DNA of 64,000 nt from Streptomyces sp. NBC_00459 (GCF_036013955.1 NZ_CP107903.1:1674001-1738000); one strand, 5' to 3'. Counted from the first letter of the stretch, positions 41,092 to 52,486 are shown. Notes: generated by a model not told the origin, from the letters alone. Translations and numbers: made by a program.

Positions 41092-41631
41092 CTAGGCGTC
41101 TTCGCCGAGCCTGAGATGGTGCAACAGCAGTAGCGCGGCCGCCATGTTGGCGGCCGGGACCTCCCCGCGGGCGACCATGTCGGGGACGAGTTTGAGGGGG
41201 ATCCACTCCCGGCGGTCCGACTCGAAGTCGTCCACGGGGTGGCCGATGTACTCGCCCTCCTCGGCCCAGTAGATGTGGTGCCGGGCGTCGGTGAGCCCGT
41301 TGGACGGCTCGACGCTCATGAGATGCCGCAGCGGTCCCGGTCGCCAGCCCGTTTCCTCCTCCAGTTCCCTGGCCGCCGCGAAAGCGATGTCCTCGCCGTC
41401 CTCCACGATCCCGGCCGCGAGTTCCCACCCCCAGCTGTCCGTGATGAACCGGTGCCGCCAGAGCAGGAGCACCTCGTTGGCCTCGTTCACCACCGTGGCC
41501 ACGGCAACGGGCCTCAGCCGTATCAGGAAGTGGTCGAGGTGCCGCCCGTCGGGCAACTCGACATCCGCGAGATTGACCCTGAACCAGCGGTTTTCATACA
41601 CAGTTTGTTCGTTCTGTTTCGTCCACTGCAC
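41092..41631 (-). CDS. NUDIX hydrolase, ADP-ribose pyrophosphatase-like
   Basis: A 179-residue Mg2+-dependent pyrophosphohydrolase. The NUDIX box is complete: GIVEDGEDIAFAAARELEEETGW, with the metal-binding core RELEEETGW. The N-terminal domain (YENRWFRVNLADVELPDGR) and WGWELAAG are typical of the ADP-ribose/nucleotide-sugar group rather than MutT. GTG 41631 (then QWTKQNEQTVYENRW) is preferred. It stands between the small coiled-coil gene and the NsdA-like regulator. Confidence 0.9.
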   Translation of the reverse strand: MQWTKQNEQTVYENRWFRVNLADVELPDGRHLDHFLIRLRPVAVATVVNEANEVLLLWRHRFITDSWGWELAAGIVEDGEDIAFAAARELEEETGWRPGPLRHLMSVEPSNGLTDARHHIYWAEEGEYIGHPVDDFESDRREWIPLKLVPDMVARGEVPAANMAAALLLLHHLRLGEDA

Positions 41632-41761
41632 GGTTCTGCCACCTTCCGCCGAGTAGATGGCAATATGGCAGCAGGAGCGTTCTGACAGCAGGCGCACAGA
41701 ATGCGATTCACCGCGCGGGTACCCGAGAATCCGCGCGCCAAAGGTGCCTGCCGAAAGGTGT

Positions 41762-43111
41762 CTAGAGCGGTACGCGCAGGGCCCCGTCGATCAGTTCGGC
41801 TGCCTCGGCCGTGCCCGCGCAGCCGTTGCGCACCAGGTGTTCGCGTACCGCCCGGAGTCTGTCACGCAGCCGCTGGGACTCCATTCCGCGCGCCTGCTCG
41901 GCCATCTGCACCGCGGTGGCCACGGCCTTGTCGGCGTCGCCCCGGCGCAGCTCGATCTGGCTGAGCATGGCGAGCCTGTGCACTCTGCCCCGGTCGTGCG
42001 CCGGGGTGTCCACCGCGGCCGTCGCATGCTCCCCCGCTGCCGCCAGATCACCGAGGAACAGCAGCGCCTCCGCCACCTGCACGTTGACCAGCCCCGGCTG
42101 GACATAGCCGGTCTCGTCGGGCTCGTAACCGCGCCGGATGCGTTCGGCGGCCTGCTCGGCCCGCCGGATGCAGGACAGCGCGCTGCTGCCGTCGCCCAGG
42201 TGCGCGTACGCCTTGGCCTGCATCGCGTAGAGGTCGGAGGCGAGCGCCGGTGTGATGTGCTTGCCCGCGGCCCGCAGCGCGGCCTCCGCGAAGGCGACCG
42301 CCTGCCGGAACTCCCGCATGAACAGGGCCTGGTTGACCAGCAGCCCGATGACGTACGCCCCGAGTCCCTGGTCCCCACTGGCCTTTGCCAGCCGCAGCGC
42401 CTGGTGGAAATAGCGCTGGGCGAGCCCATGGGCGTCGGAGTCGTACGCGCAGATGCCGGCGATCGCCACCAACCCGCCGGTGGCCCGGTGCAGTTGGCGG
42501 CCGGTGGCGTCGGTGTAGCTGCCTCGCAGCAGGGGCGCGGTCTCGGCGTTCAGGAAGCCGACGATCCGGGTGCGGGTCGCGACACCGCCGGCCTTGCGGT
42601 ACATCTGCTCGTAGTGCGCGCGGGCCGAGCGGAGCATCTCGATGTCCGCCATGCTGACCTGGTGTCTGCCGCCGCGCGACACGTCGACGTCCTCGGGCGG
42701 GTTCTCCCACTCCCACACCGGCATCACGGCGGGCGTGCCGGTGACGGCGGGGGCGCCGAGGATGTGCGGGCGCTGCTGTTCGTCGGAGCGCCACAGCGCG
42801 GTCGCCCGCTCGACGAACCCGGACAGCGAGGTACCCGCCGAGCCGGTCGGACCGGCGGTGTCGCCCGGCACCCCGAGACCGATGTCGTCGAGTCTGACCG
42901 GGCGGTGCAGCCGGGTGGCGAGCACCTCGCAGATCAGGTCGGGCACCTGGCCACGCGGGCGCTGCCCCTTCAACCACCGCGCCACAGCCGTGTGTTCGTA
43001 TCTCAGGGCCAGGCCCCGTGCCCGGCCCGCCTGATTGACATGGGCGGCGAGTCCCGCGTGCGAGATGCCCGCCTCGTCGAGGATCGCGTCGAGCAGGGTG
43101 TTGGGCTGCAT
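41762..43111 (-). CDS. NsdA-family developmental regulator (HTH plus TPR-like repeats)
   Basis: A 449-residue regulator of the Streptomyces group that includes NsdA, a negative regulator of sporulation and antibiotic production. Residues ~1-75 are a divergent helix-turn-helix (LLDAILDEAGISHAGLAAHV, YEHTAVARWLKGQRPRGQVP). From ~150 onward helical TPR-like repeats dominate: ALRLAKASGDQGLGAYVIGLL, SDLYAMQAKAYAHLGDGSSAL, HRLAMLSQIELRRGDADKA. ATG 43111 follows GGAGGG by 5 nt. Several paralogues exist per genome, so this may not be NsdA itself. It is downstream of a PP2C phosphatase gene on the same strand reading order. Confidence 0.85.
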   Translation of the reverse strand: MQPNTLLDAILDEAGISHAGLAAHVNQAGRARGLALRYEHTAVARWLKGQRPRGQVPDLICEVLATRLHRPVRLDDIGLGVPGDTAGPTGSAGTSLSGFVERATALWRSDEQQRPHILGAPAVTGTPAVMPVWEWENPPEDVDVSRGGRHQVSMADIEMLRSARAHYEQMYRKAGGVATRTRIVGFLNAETAPLLRGSYTDATGRQLHRATGGLVAIAGICAYDSDAHGLAQRYFHQALRLAKASGDQGLGAYVIGLLVNQALFMREFRQAVAFAEAALRAAGKHITPALASDLYAMQAKAYAHLGDGSSALSCIRRAEQAAERIRRGYEPDETGYVQPGLVNVQVAEALLFLGDLAAAGEHATAAVDTPAHDRGRVHRLAMLSQIELRRGDADKAVATAVQMAEQARGMESQRLRDRLRAVREHLVRNGCAGTAEAAELIDGALRVPL

Positions 43112-43437
43112 GGATGCCCTCCGGTGGCTCGGTGCCGACGGTGCACCTACCGTGACCGTCAGCGTAGTGTGTCCGGGTTCACACGGGGTGTGATCGAAGT
43201 GCGCGAATTCGTAGCGTGCGCGCACTGTCGCGGAGAGTTGTCGTCCGGTTGACTGAAATGCCTCGCAAGAGGTCGCCGGGCCGCCGGCTCCCCCTCGTAC
43301 AGTGCGGCGGCCTGGCTCCACCGGTTCAGCAGGATGGGTGCGGCTCGAATGTCGGCCGCAGGGTGCCACGCGACTGGTCGCGCCCACGCGGCGGAGCCGC
43401 AGATCGACACGGCCACGCGCCGCTGAAGGGCTGCAGC
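43112..43437. other. 326-bp gap between the PP2C phosphatase and the NsdA-like gene
   Basis: Holds a partial dispersed repeat (around 43375-43410, sharing CGGCGGAGCCGCA with 13049-13061) and, nearer the NsdA-like start, a -10-like TACGCT on the minus strand about 50 nt upstream. An 85-codon open frame at 43159-43416 covers both and is probably not a gene. Confidence 0.5.
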
Positions 43438-44643
43438 TCACGTGACTTGATGGGCAACCGGGGGTTCCTGTTGCCGGCTCAGGATGTGATGGCGGTCGTT
43501 GCGCAGCACAAGTACCGCTACGTCGTCCGCCGGGGAGCCGTTGGTGTGACGCAGCAAGCGGGAGAAGACCGCCCCCAACACCGCCTGTGGCGAGACCGGT
43601 TGGGTACGGACGGCGTCCGCCAGTACAGCCGGCAGGGGAAAGAACCGGCCATGGGTGTCGCGGGCGTCCTCGACGCCGTCCGTGTGGAGCAGCAGGGCCT
43701 CGCCGGGCAGGAGTCGGCCGCAGTGTTCGGCGGAGAGTTCGGCCGGCAGGGGGAACGGGCCCAGCGGAGGCATGGGTTCACCTGTCGTGAGTACGTCGGC
43801 ACGGCCGCCGCCGAGCAGATACGGCGACGGATGCCCGCAGTTGAAGGCGCGCACCTCGCCGTCCCCGCGGATCTCCAGGAGCAGCACGGTGACGAACTCC
43901 TCGGAGACCGGACTGTCGGGATCCAGCGAGGCCGAGGGTCCCGCCGAGGGGTGTTCGCCGCGTGCCCGCTCCCTCAGGTGCCGGGCCAGCGCCCGCTCCA
44001 ACCGCCGCAGGACGCTGCCCAGTTCGGCCTCGTCGTGCACGGCCTCGCGGAAGCTGCCGAGAACGGCGGCGACGGTCCCGATGGCGCCGATGCCGTGTCC
44101 GCGCACATCACCCATCACGACCCGTACACCGTGCTCGGTGGCGATGACCTCGTACAGGTCCCCGCCCACCACGGCACCCCGGTCGGCGGACAGCTGGGCG
44201 GCGGCGACCCGCAGCCCGTCGATGCGCTGCGGCAGCGGACGCAGCAGCACGCTCTGCGCGGCCCCGGCGACCTGCCGGGCCAGCCTCAACTCGCGCAGGA
44301 GGGTTCTGCGGACGTGGAGTACGAGCCCGGTCCCGACGGCGAAGAAGACGGCACTGGTGATGATGCGCGCCCCCAGCCCGTGCTGCTGGGCGACCGGACA
44401 GGCCAGTTTGTACGTGATCGCGGTGGCACCCCACACCGTGGGCAGCGCGATCGAAAGCACCCGCCGCAGAGGCCACCGCTCGACGCGCCGGACGACCTGC
44501 CGTTCGGGTGGCTTGCGCCGCTTCCGGCACCTCGCCCCCGCTCCCCCGATCCGGAACCCGCACCCCCGCCCCACCAACGCGGCCCGCAGCCGCCCCGACC
44601 GGAGCCGAACCCCGCAGGAAACCCCAGCCTTGATACGGATCAT
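43438..44643 (-). CDS. Membrane-linked PP2C/SpoIIE-type serine phosphatase
   Basis: A 401-residue protein. Residues ~1-50 are very Arg-rich and basic; two hydrophobic segments follow (~60-80, ~90-112). Residues ~135-395 are a SpoIIE/RsbU phosphatase: VAAAQLSADRGAVVGGDLYEV with a metal Asp, VVMGDVRGHGIGA, FNCGHPSPYLL, GEALLLHTDGVEDARD and a final SPADDVAVLVLR. The fold dephosphorylates anti-sigma antagonists in partner-switching systems. No anti-sigma partner is adjacent. ATG 44643. The upstream hairpin separates it from pheT. Confidence 0.9.
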   Translation of the reverse strand: MIRIKAGVSCGVRLRSGRLRAALVGRGCGFRIGGAGARCRKRRKPPERQVVRRVERWPLRRVLSIALPTVWGATAITYKLACPVAQQHGLGARIITSAVFFAVGTGLVLHVRRTLLRELRLARQVAGAAQSVLLRPLPQRIDGLRVAAAQLSADRGAVVGGDLYEVIATEHGVRVVMGDVRGHGIGAIGTVAAVLGSFREAVHDEAELGSVLRRLERALARHLRERARGEHPSAGPSASLDPDSPVSEEFVTVLLLEIRGDGEVRAFNCGHPSPYLLGGGRADVLTTGEPMPPLGPFPLPAELSAEHCGRLLPGEALLLHTDGVEDARDTHGRFFPLPAVLADAVRTQPVSPQAVLGAVFSRLLRHTNGSPADDVAVLVLRNDRHHILSRQQEPPVAHQVT

Positions 44644-44677
44644 GCCGATGGCCCCCCAGTCAGGCCCTGACAACGCA

Positions 44678-44709
44678 AATCGGACCGGCCTCGAAAGACC
44701 GGTCCGATT
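44678..44709 (-). terminator. Hairpin terminator between pheT and the phosphatase gene
   Basis: AATCGGACCGG (44678-44688) pairs perfectly with CCGGTCCGATT (44699-44709) around a 10-nt loop, 164 nt beyond the pheT stop and 35 nt before the phosphatase start. Confidence 0.65.
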
Positions 44710-44810
44710 CTGTCGACCACATGCCCCGAAGGGACCAGATCGCCCGAACTTGTCACTCAAATGAGTGAGGTGACGCATGGGGGGTGCGGGGCGCAGCCCC
44801 CACCCCCCAT

Positions 44811-44848
44811 GGGCGCGGGGAACTGCGCGACCAGCCACAGCGCACCCG
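44811..44848. repeat. Dispersed repeat near the pheT 3' end, inverted orientation
   Basis: GGGCGCGGGGAACTGCGC (44811-44828) followed by GACCAGCCACAGCGCACCCG, 24 nt from the pheT stop. The 18 bases are identical to the other copies in this window. Confidence 0.75.
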
Positions 44849-44872
44849 CAGCCGACATCCCCACAATCGGAC

Positions 44873-47377
44873 CTAGCTCCTCAACACCGCCCCGGTCCGC
44901 TCACCCGCGAGAGCAACAGCCGCGTCCCGAGCGGCCGACGCCTCGTCAACGGTCAGCGTCCGATCAGCCGCCCGGAACCGCAACGCATAGGCAAGAGACT
45001 TCCGTCCCTCCCCCAACTGCTCGCCGCTCTCGTACACGTCGAACAGGCGGATGGACTCCAGAAGAGCCCCCGCCCCCTCCCGCAGCGCCGCCTCGACGTC
45101 CGCGTGCGGAATCTCGCGCGCGACGACCAGGGCGACATCCTGGGTGGCGACCGGGAACGTCGAGATCTTGGGGCCCTTGGGCACACCCGAACTCGCCGCC
45201 TCCAGCCTGTCCAGGTTCAGCTCCATCGCACAGGTGCGCGCGGGCAGATGCAGGGCCTTCAGGACGCGCGGGTGCAGCTCACCGGCGTACCCGATGACCT
45301 CCTCGGTGCCGTCGGCCACGACGACCAGCTCGGCGCAGCGGCCGGGGTGCCACGGGCCGTACTGGCCCGCGCGGACGAGGAGTTCGGTGCCGGCCTCGTG
45401 GGCCAGGCTCCGCGCCGCCTCGATCGCGTCGGCCCAGTCGGCCGGGCGGCCCTTGCCCCACCAGCCGGCCTGCTCGCGGGCGCCCGCGAGGACGACGGCG
45501 GCGTGCCGGGGCTGGACGGGAAGCGCGGCCGTGAGGGACGCGATCTCCTCGTCCGTGGGACGGCGGTCGACCGGAAGACGGCCCGCGACCAGCAGTTCGT
45601 CCTGCGGATGGAACACCAGCCCCGTCTCGAACAGCGCGAGGTCGTGGCTGCCTCGCCCGTCGTTCCGCCGCAGCGCGCCGAGCAGGCCCGGCAGCAGCGT
45701 CGTACGGAGTGCGGGCTCCTCGTCGGAGAGCGGGTTGGCCAGCTTGACGACCCTGCGCTTCGGGTCGTCGGCGGCGAGCCCCAGCTGGTCGAAGGCGTGC
45801 TCGCCGATGAACGGGTAGTTCAGCGCCTCCACGTAACCCGCTCCGGCCAGTGCCCGGCCGACCCTGCGGTGCAGGCGCTGCCGGTCGGTCAGGCCGCGGC
45901 CCGCCGGGGGCTTGGGCAGCGTGGAGGGCAGGTTCTCGTAGCCCTCCAGGCGGATGACCTCTTCGGCGAGGTCGTTCGGGTCCGTCAGGTCGGGGCGCCA
46001 GGACGGGACGGTGACGATCAGCTCGTCCTGCCCGTAGACGTCGCAGCCGACCTCCTGGAGACGGCGTACGACGGTCTCGCGGCCGTACTCGACGCCCGCG
46101 ACCTTGTCCGGGTGGTTCGCCGGGATGGAGATCGTGCGCGGTGCGGACGGCGAGATGACCTCGGTGACGCCCGCGTCGGCGGTGCCGCCGGCGAGGAGGA
46201 CCAGGAGGTCGACCGTGCGCTGGGCGGCGGCGGACGCGGCCTGCGGGTCGACACCGCGCTCGAAGCGCTTGGACGCCTCGGAGGCCAGCTTGTGACGGCG
46301 GGCCGTGCGCGCGATGGTGATCGCGTCGAAGTGGGCGGCCTCGATGACGACCTCGGTGGTGGTGCCCTCGGTGTCGTCGATCTCCGTGTTGGCGCCGCCC
46401 ATGACGCCCGCGAGGCCGATGGCACCCCGGTCGTCGGTGATGAGCAGGTCCTCGGCGTCCAGCTTGCGCGTGACGCCGTCGAGGGTGGTGAGCTTCTCGC
46501 CCGGCTCGGCCCGGCGCACGCCGATGGCGCCCTGGACGCGGGAGCGGTCGTACGCGTGCAGGGGCTGGCCCAGCTCCAGCATCACGTAGTTGGTGACGTC
46601 GACGGCGAGCGAGATCGGGCGCATGCCCGCCTTCTGGAGGCGGCGCCTGAGCCAGATCGGGGACTTCGCGTCGGGGTCGAGCCCGGTCACCGTGCGGGCG
46701 GTGAAGCGGTCGCAGGCGAACGGGTCGGAGACCTCGACCGGGTAGCCGTACGCGTTCGGGGCCGGTACGTCGAGCAGCGCCGGGTCGCGCAGCGGCAGAC
46801 CGTAGGCGATGGCGGTCTCGCGGGCGATGCCGCGCAGCGAGAGCGCGTATCCGCGGTCGGGCGTGACGGCGATGTCGAGGACCTCGTCGACGAGCTGGAG
46901 CAGCTCGATCGCGTCGGTGCCGACCTCGTGCTCCGGCGACAGGACGATGATGCCGCCGCTGCCGTCGTCGCCCATGCCCAGCTCGTCGCCGGAGCAGATC
47001 ATGCCGTGCGAGGTGTGGCCGTACGTCTTGCGCGCGGCGATCGCGAAGTCGCCGGGCAGGACGGCGCCCGGGAGGACCACGACGACCTTGTCGCCGACGG
47101 CGAAGTTGCGCGCGCCGCAGACGATCTCCTGGGGCTCACCGGTGCCGTTGGCGGTGCCGACGTCGACCGTGCAGAAGCGGATCGGCTTCTTGAAGCCCTC
47201 CAGCTCCTCGATGGTCAGCACCTGGCCGACGACCAGGGGGCCCTTGAGACCGGCGCCGACCTGCTCGACGGTCTCGACCTCGAGGCCGACCGTGATGAGC
47301 TTCTCCTGGACGTCCCGGCCGGTCTGAGTCGCCGGCAGGTCGACGTACTCCCGCAGCCAAGAAAGCGGGACCCGCAT
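44873..47377 (-). CDS. pheT: Phenylalanyl-tRNA synthetase beta subunit
   Basis: Beta chain of the alpha2-beta2 enzyme that charges tRNA-Phe. The 834 residues match the family. It begins [15 protein letters not shown], has the tRNA-binding EMAP-like domain (~40-155: [34 protein letters not shown] cut to [17 protein letters not shown]), B3/B4 editing (~215-390), B5 DNA-binding-like, the pseudo-catalytic core, and the C-terminal ferredoxin-fold anticodon domain ([24 protein letters not shown]). ATG 47377 overlaps the pheS stop by one base (TGATG). Confidence 0.97.
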   Translation of the reverse strand: MRVPLSWLREYVDLPATQTGRDVQEKLITVGLEVETVEQVGAGLKGPLVVGQVLTIEELEGFKKPIRFCTVDVGTANGTGEPQEIVCGARNFAVGDKVVVVLPGAVLPGDFAIAARKTYGHTSHGMICSGDELGMGDDGSGGIIVLSPEHEVGTDAIELLQLVDEVLDIAVTPDRGYALSLRGIARETAIAYGLPLRDPALLDVPAPNAYGYPVEVSDPFACDRFTARTVTGLDPDAKSPIWLRRRLQKAGMRPISLAVDVTNYVMLELGQPLHAYDRSRVQGAIGVRRAEPGEKLTTLDGVTRKLDAEDLLITDDRGAIGLAGVMGGANTEIDDTEGTTTEVVIEAAHFDAITIARTARRHKLASEASKRFERGVDPQAASAAAQRTVDLLVLLAGGTADAGVTEVISPSAPRTISIPANHPDKVAGVEYGRETVVRRLQEVGCDVYGQDELIVTVPSWRPDLTDPNDLAEEVIRLEGYENLPSTLPKPPAGRGLTDRQRLHRRVGRALAGAGYVEALNYPFIGEHAFDQLGLAADDPKRRVVKLANPLSDEEPALRTTLLPGLLGALRRNDGRGSHDLALFETGLVFHPQDELLVAGRLPVDRRPTDEEIASLTAALPVQPRHAAVVLAGAREQAGWWGKGRPADWADAIEAARSLAHEAGTELLVRAGQYGPWHPGRCAELVVVADGTEEVIGYAGELHPRVLKALHLPARTCAMELNLDRLEAASSGVPKGPKISTFPVATQDVALVVAREIPHADVEAALREGAGALLESIRLFDVYESGEQLGEGRKSLAYALRFRAADRTLTVDEASAARDAAVALAGERTGAVLRS

Positions 47378-48504
47378 CAGATCTCCATCCCGAACGGCCG
47401 GGTGAACCGGACGTCGCCCTCGACCATGTCTCGCATGTCCTCGACGTTGTGGCGGAACATCAGCATCCGCTCGATACCGAACCCGAAGGCGAATCCGCTG
47501 TACTTCTCGGGGTCGACACCGCACGCGACCAGCACGCGCGGGTTGACCATTCCGCAGCCGCCGAGCTCGATCCAGCCCTCGCTGGAGCAGGTCCGGCAGG
47601 GCCGGTCGGGGTTGCCGACGGACGCGCCCTTGCAGACGTAGCAGAGCATGTCCATCTCGGCGGACGGCTCGGTGAAGGGGAAGTAGTTGGGCCGCAGCCG
47701 CGTCTTCATGTCCGATCCGAAGAGCGACTGGACCATGTGGTCCATGGTGCCCTTGAGGTCGGCCATGGTCAGGCCCTCGTCGATGGCGAGGAGCTCGATC
47801 TGGTGGAAGACGGGGGTGTGCGTGGCGTCCAGCTCGTCCGTGCGGTACACGCGGCCGGGGCACACGATGTAGACCGGCGGCTCGCGGTCGAGCATGGAGC
47901 GGGCCTGCACGGGCGAGGTGTGCGTCCGCAGCACCACACCGGACTCGTCGCCGGTGGTCCCCTTGGGGCCCTCGACGAAGAAGGTGTCCTGCATCTGCCG
48001 GGCCGGGTGGTCCGGGGTGAAGTTGAGGGCGTCGAAGTTGAACCACTCCGCCTCAACCTCGGGGCCCTCGGCGACCTCGTACCCCATGGAGACGAAGACG
48101 TCCGCGACGCGCTCCATGAAGGTGGTCAGCGGGTGGCGGGCGCCGGCCTGCGCGCGGTCGTACGGCAGGGTGACGTCCACCGCCTCCTCGACCAGCACGC
48201 GGGTGTCCCGCTCGGCCTCCAGCTCGGTCTGGCGGCCGGCGAGCGCCTTGCTGACGGCGCCCCTCGCCTGGCCGACGAGCTTGCCGGCTGCGGCCTTGGC
48301 CTGCGGGGGCAGCGCGCCGATCTCGCGGTTGGCGAGGGCCAGCGGCGAGGTCCCGCCGGTGTGGGCGACCTTGGCCTCCTGGAGGGCGTCGAGGGAGTCC
48401 GCGGCGGCGAAGGCGGCGAGCGCCTCGTCCCGCATGCGCTCGATCGCTTCCGGTTTCAGGGCCTCGACCTCTACAGGGTCGTACGACTTGTTCGGTGCCG
48501 ACAT
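47377..48504 (-). CDS. pheS: Phenylalanyl-tRNA synthetase alpha subunit
   Basis: Catalytic alpha chain. It is 375 residues: an N-terminal coiled-coil for tRNA-Phe (~10-95), then the class II core with motif 1 near [21 protein letters not shown] (core [12 protein letters not shown]), motif 2 [16 protein letters not shown], and motif 3 [35 protein letters not shown] is a Cys insertion that might bind zinc. ATG 48504 ([12 protein letters not shown]) follows GGAAGAG; an in-frame extension to 48573 is possible but unlike the family. No T-box leader is visible upstream. Confidence 0.97.
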   Translation of the reverse strand: MSAPNKSYDPVEVEALKPEAIERMRDEALAAFAAADSLDALQEAKVAHTGGTSPLALANREIGALPPQAKAAAGKLVGQARGAVSKALAGRQTELEAERDTRVLVEEAVDVTLPYDRAQAGARHPLTTFMERVADVFVSMGYEVAEGPEVEAEWFNFDALNFTPDHPARQMQDTFFVEGPKGTTGDESGVVLRTHTSPVQARSMLDREPPVYIVCPGRVYRTDELDATHTPVFHQIELLAIDEGLTMADLKGTMDHMVQSLFGSDMKTRLRPNYFPFTEPSAEMDMLCYVCKGASVGNPDRPCRTCSSEGWIELGGCGMVNPRVLVACGVDPEKYSGFAFGFGIERMLMFRHNVEDMRDMVEGDVRFTRPFGMEI

Positions 48505-48652
48505 CTCTTCCCGTGCTTCCGGTTGGCTGGCGGATGGTCCCCGTCGTCTACGGCTCGGAGACGAATCGTCCACAGAGAGGGACGCAAAGGTGCCAAAGGC
48601 CGAGTCTAACGGGGGTGAGGTGTTCGAACGCGCCCGTGGGCCCTCGTCGGCG

Positions 48653-49822
48653 TTACTGAAGGTACGCCGGGGTGCTCACGGGCAGCATAAATCGGAACTC
48701 GGCGCCGCCGCCGGGGGCACGGCCGACCGTGATGGAGCCGCCGTGGGCCTCGACGATGCCCTTGACGATGTACAGCCCGAGGCCGGTGCCGCCGCGCTTG
48801 CTGCCCCGCCAGAAGCGGGTGAAGACGCGGTTCATGGACTCCTCCGGGATGCCGGGCCCTTCGTCGCTCACCGTGACCGACGTGGCGGTGTTCTGGTCGG
48901 CGTCCTCCTCGCGAAGGGACAGCGCGGCCGTGACCTCGATGGTGACGGTTCCCTCGCCGTGGCGCACCGCATTTTCCAGCAGGTTGCTGAGCACCTGGTC
49001 GACCTTGTCGGGATCCGCCCAGAGCGCCGGCAGCGGCTGTTCTATCCGGAGCAGGAACCGGTCGGCGGGCTGGCCCGCGGCCACGTACGCCTGGATGTGC
49101 CGTCCGACGGCGGCGCCCATGTCGACGGGCTGGCGGCGCAGTTCGAGCCGTCCGGAGTCGATGCGCGAGATGTCGAGCAGTTCGGCGATGAGCCGGGTGA
49201 CGCGGTTGGCGTCGGCGTCGACGGTCTCCAGCATCAGCTTCTTCTGGTCGTCGGTGAACCGTTCCCACTTCGCGAGCAGGGTCGCTGTGAAGCCCTTGAC
49301 GGAGGTGAGCGGCGAGCGCAGCTCATGGGCGACGATCGCGATCAGTTCGGCGTGGCTGCGCTCGGTGCGGCGACGGGCCTCGGTGTCACGCAGGGAGACG
49401 ACGACCCGGCGGATCGGTCCGGTGGGGTGCGTACGGAGGTAGCGCGCCGAGACGAGCACTTCGCGTCCGCCGGGCAGCAGCAGGTTGCGCTCGGGCTGGC
49501 CGTTCCGGATCGCGAGCCCGCCGTACGGGTCGGTGAGCTGCCACCAGCGGCGGCCTTCCAGGTCTTCTAACGGCAGGGCCCGTTCGAGCCGCAGGCCGAG
49601 AGCGTCGGCGGCGGGGACGGTGGTGATGCGCTGGGCGGCGGCGTTGAAGCAGATCACGCGGCCGTGCTCGTCGGCGACGACGAGTCCGTCGGGCAGGTCG
49701 TCGGGGTCGATGCCCAGCTCGGCTCCGAGTCCGGCTCCGGGCCCGGCGGGATCACCGTGCGGGGAGGCGGGTTGGCTCCGCAATTCCCATGCCCCCAGTG
49801 TTCCGCTCGTGCCGACAGTCAT
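48653..49822 (-). CDS. Soluble PAS-domain sensor histidine kinase
   Basis: A 389-residue kinase with no membrane segment, so it senses an internal signal. Residues ~35-140 are a PAS domain ([21 protein letters not shown]). The H-box [16 protein letters not shown] follows near 163, then the ATPase domain: N-box [15 protein letters not shown]1 [10 protein letters not shown]-box FTRFWRGS, G2 [19 protein letters not shown]. It has no adjacent response regulator. It lies between the TrmH methylase and pheS on the same strand, with 148 nt before pheS. Confidence 0.92.
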   Translation of the reverse strand: MTVGTSGTLGAWELRSQPASPHGDPAGPGAGLGAELGIDPDDLPDGLVVADEHGRVICFNAAAQRITTVPAADALGLRLERALPLEDLEGRRWWQLTDPYGGLAIRNGQPERNLLLPGGREVLVSARYLRTHPTGPIRRVVVSLRDTEARRRTERSHAELIAIVAHELRSPLTSVKGFTATLLAKWERFTDDQKKLMLETVDADANRVTRLIAELLDISRIDSGRLELRRQPVDMGAAVGRHIQAYVAAGQPADRFLLRIEQPLPALWADPDKVDQVLSNLLENAVRHGEGTVTIEVTAALSLREEDADQNTATSVTVSDEGPGIPEESMNRVFTRFWRGSKRGGTGLGLYIVKGIVEAHGGSITVGRAPGGGAEFRFMLPVSTPAYLQ

Positions 49823-49876
49823 CCCCGAACCCCACCTCTCGGACTGGCGCAGTGGGCCCCCGAGCCCGTCACCCTA

Positions 49877-50725
<849 letters not shown>

Positions 50726-50780
50726 GGGCACCTTTTCGAGGGTTCGGTTCATTGTCGGGTGCGGGTGGGTGGGGGCCGGT

Positions 50781-50875
50781 CGCGCAGTTCCCCGCGCCCC
50801 TGAAAAGCAGGGGCTGCGCCCCATGCTTCTCGGCCCGCAGGGGCCGTGTCTTTTAGGGGCGCGGGGAACTGCGCG
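50781..50875. repeat. Head-to-head pair of the dispersed repeat
   Basis: The core GCGCAGTTCCCCGCGCCCCT (50782-50801) and its complement (50855-50874) face each other. With flanks the arms run about 26 bp with one mismatch and could form a long cruciform around a ~45-bp centre. It sits between the methylase start and rplT terminator. Confidence 0.8.
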
Positions 50876-50918
50876 AGAAGCCCCCACCGGCCGCAAGCCG
50901 ACAACGCACCCAAAAACG

Positions 50919-50955
50919 CCCGGGCCCACAGGCGGCGAACACCTGTGGGCCCGGG
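50919..50955 (-). terminator. Intrinsic terminator of infC-rpmI-rplT
   Basis: CCCGGGCCCACAGG (50919-50932) pairs perfectly with 50942-50955, 9-nt loop. On the minus strand the stem is followed by GCGTTTTTGG, a real U-run. It lies 35 nt beyond the rplT stop. Confidence 0.9.
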
Positions 50956-50990
50956 ATCACATCACACGCGGCTCAAAGCCAGCGCCAGCG

Positions 50991-51374
50991 TCACGCCGCC
51001 TTGGGCGCGTTGACGTCCGACGGCAGGGCCTTCTGCGCGACCTCGACGAGCGCGGCGAACGCGGGGGCGTCGTTGACGGCGAGCTCGGCCAGGATCTTGC
51101 GGTCGACCTCGATGTTCGCGGCGTTCAGACCCTGGATGAAGCGGTTGTAGGTGATGCCGTTGGCGCGGGCAGCGGCGTTGATGCGCTGGATCCACAGCCG
51201 ACGGAAGTCGCCCTTGCGCTTCTTGCGGTCGTTGTAGTTGTAGACCAGGGAGTGGGTGACCTGCTCCTTGGCCTTGCGGTACAGGCGCGACCGCTGACCG
51301 CGGTAACCCTTGGCGGCCTCGAGGATCGCCCGGCGCTTCTTGTGTGCGTTTACTGCCCGCTTGACGCGTGCCAC
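50991..51374 (-). CDS. rplT: 50S ribosomal protein L20
   Basis: Large-subunit assembly protein that binds 23S rRNA early. The 127 residues match the family, with an Arg/Lys-rich N-terminal helix ([20 protein letters not shown]) and globular end [23 protein letters not shown] 51374 follows AAGGAG by 5-6 nt. Third gene of infC-rpmI-rplT, 100 nt after rpmI. In other bacteria L20 represses this operon by binding its mRNA. Confidence 0.98.
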   Translation of the reverse strand: MARVKRAVNAHKKRRAILEAAKGYRGQRSRLYRKAKEQVTHSLVYNYNDRKKRKGDFRRLWIQRINAAARANGITYNRFIQGLNAANIEVDRKILAELAVNDAPAFAALVEVAQKALPSDVNAPKAA

Positions 51375-51474
51375 TTGTTACTCCTTGCAGCGGGGCCGTG
51401 GGTGTCGTCACACGGCCCGGTTTCGATGGGGTCCCGGTCTTCAGACGTACTTACGGCGCACAGACGCCGGTACG

Positions 51475-51669
51475 TCACTTGCCGAGAAGCTTCTTGATCT
51501 TCTTGGCGTCGCCCGGGGCCATCTCGGCGGTGCCGGTGAGGCGGCGCGTCACGCGGGACGACTTGTGCTCGAGCAGGTGGCGCTTGCCGGCACGCTCGCG
51601 GAGCACCTTGCCGGAGCCGGTGATCTTGAAGCGCTTGCTGGCACCGCTGTGCGACTTGTTCTTCGGCAT
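51475..51669 (-). CDS. rpmI: 50S ribosomal protein L35
   Basis: A 64-residue basic ribosomal protein, full length: [20 protein letters not shown], core [16 protein letters not shown], end [14 protein letters not shown] 51669 has GGAG upstream. Middle gene of the IF3 operon, 106 nt after infC. Confidence 0.98.
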   Translation of the reverse strand: MPKNKSHSGASKRFKITGSGKVLRERAGKRHLLEHKSSRVTRRLTGTAEMAPGDAKKIKKLLGK

Positions 51670-51775
51670 AGCGCCGTTCTCTCCTCGTCAGTGGCGTCCC
51701 GGTGCCCGGTCGTGAAACCGGGCACGGTGGAACGTCATGTGTATGGGCTGGCATCCCCGGGCGTGAGCCCCGGGA

Positions 51776-52486
51776 TCAGACCTCGGCGGACGCCGAAGCC
51801 GGAGCCTCGGCGGTCTCCTCGGCAATGTCCACGTCGTCGGCGGCGTCCACGTCGTCAACGACGTCCCCGTCGACTCCGTCGATCTCCGCGGCGTTCTGCG
51901 ACTTGCCCGGGTTGGCCTTCGCTTCCGCCTTGCGGACCGCCTGGGCCTCACGGGCCTCGGCCATCGCCTCGGTCTTCTTCTTGTGCGGACCGAGAACCAT
52001 GATCATGTTCCGGCCGTCCTGCTTCGGGTTCGACTCGATGAACCCGAGGTCCTCGACGTCCGTTGCGAGCCGCTGCAGCAGTCGGTAGCCCAGCTCGGGC
52101 CGGGACTGCTCGCGACCACGGAACATGATCGTGATCTTGACCTTGTCGCCCTGCTTGAGGAACCGGACGACGTGACCCTTTTTGGTGTCGTAGTCGTGCG
52201 GGTCGATCTTCGGCCGGAGCTTCATTTCCTTGATGACCGTGTGCGCCTGGTTCTTGCGCGCCTCACGGGCCTTCATGGCCGACTCGTACTTGAACTTCCC
52301 GTAGTCCATGAGCTTGCAGACCGGCGGGCGTGCGCTCGCCGCCACCTCGACCAGGTCGAGGTCGTACTCCTGCGCAAGCTCCAGGGCCTTGGCAAGCGGA
52401 ACAATCCCGACCTGCTCGCCGCTGGGACCGACAAGTCGCACTTCGGGAACGCGAATCCGGTCGTTGATGCGGGGCTCGGTGCTGAT
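51776..52486 (-). CDS. infC: Translation initiation factor IF-3, probable AUC start codon
   Basis: Binds the 30S subunit, rejects wrong start codons and keeps subunits apart. The protein aligns from [19 protein letters not shown] through IF3-N, the linker near [17 protein letters not shown], and IF3-C ([17 protein letters not shown]), with an extra ~45-residue acidic/Ala tail. The codon before STEPRIND is ATC (52486-52484), 4 nt after GAGGAGG; IF3 proteins typically begin M-S-T-E-. A non-AUG start would fit IF3 self-control, as with AUU in E. coli. In-frame GTG and ATG codons upstream (to 52612) have no such ribosome site. Length 236 from ATC. Confidence 0.9.
   Translation of the reverse strand: MSTEPRINDRIRVPEVRLVGPSGEQVGIVPLAKALELAQEYDLDLVEVAASARPPVCKLMDYGKFKYESAMKAREARKNQAHTVIKEMKLRPKIDPHDYDTKKGHVVRFLKQGDKVKITIMFRGREQSRPELGYRLLQRLATDVEDLGFIESNPKQDGRNMIMVLGPHKKKTEAMAEAREAQAVRKAEAKANPGKSQNAAEIDGVDGDVVDDVDAADDVDIAEETAEAPASASAEV

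Noticed and set aside
43159..43416. 85-codon minus-strand frame upstream of the NsdA-like gene
   Set aside because: It overlaps a dispersed repeat and the probable promoter, shows no family and weak codon bias.
48505..48652. T-box or Phe-rich leader peptide before pheS
   Set aside because: No T-box sequence and no Phe-codon cluster; only an in-frame extension of pheS is open.
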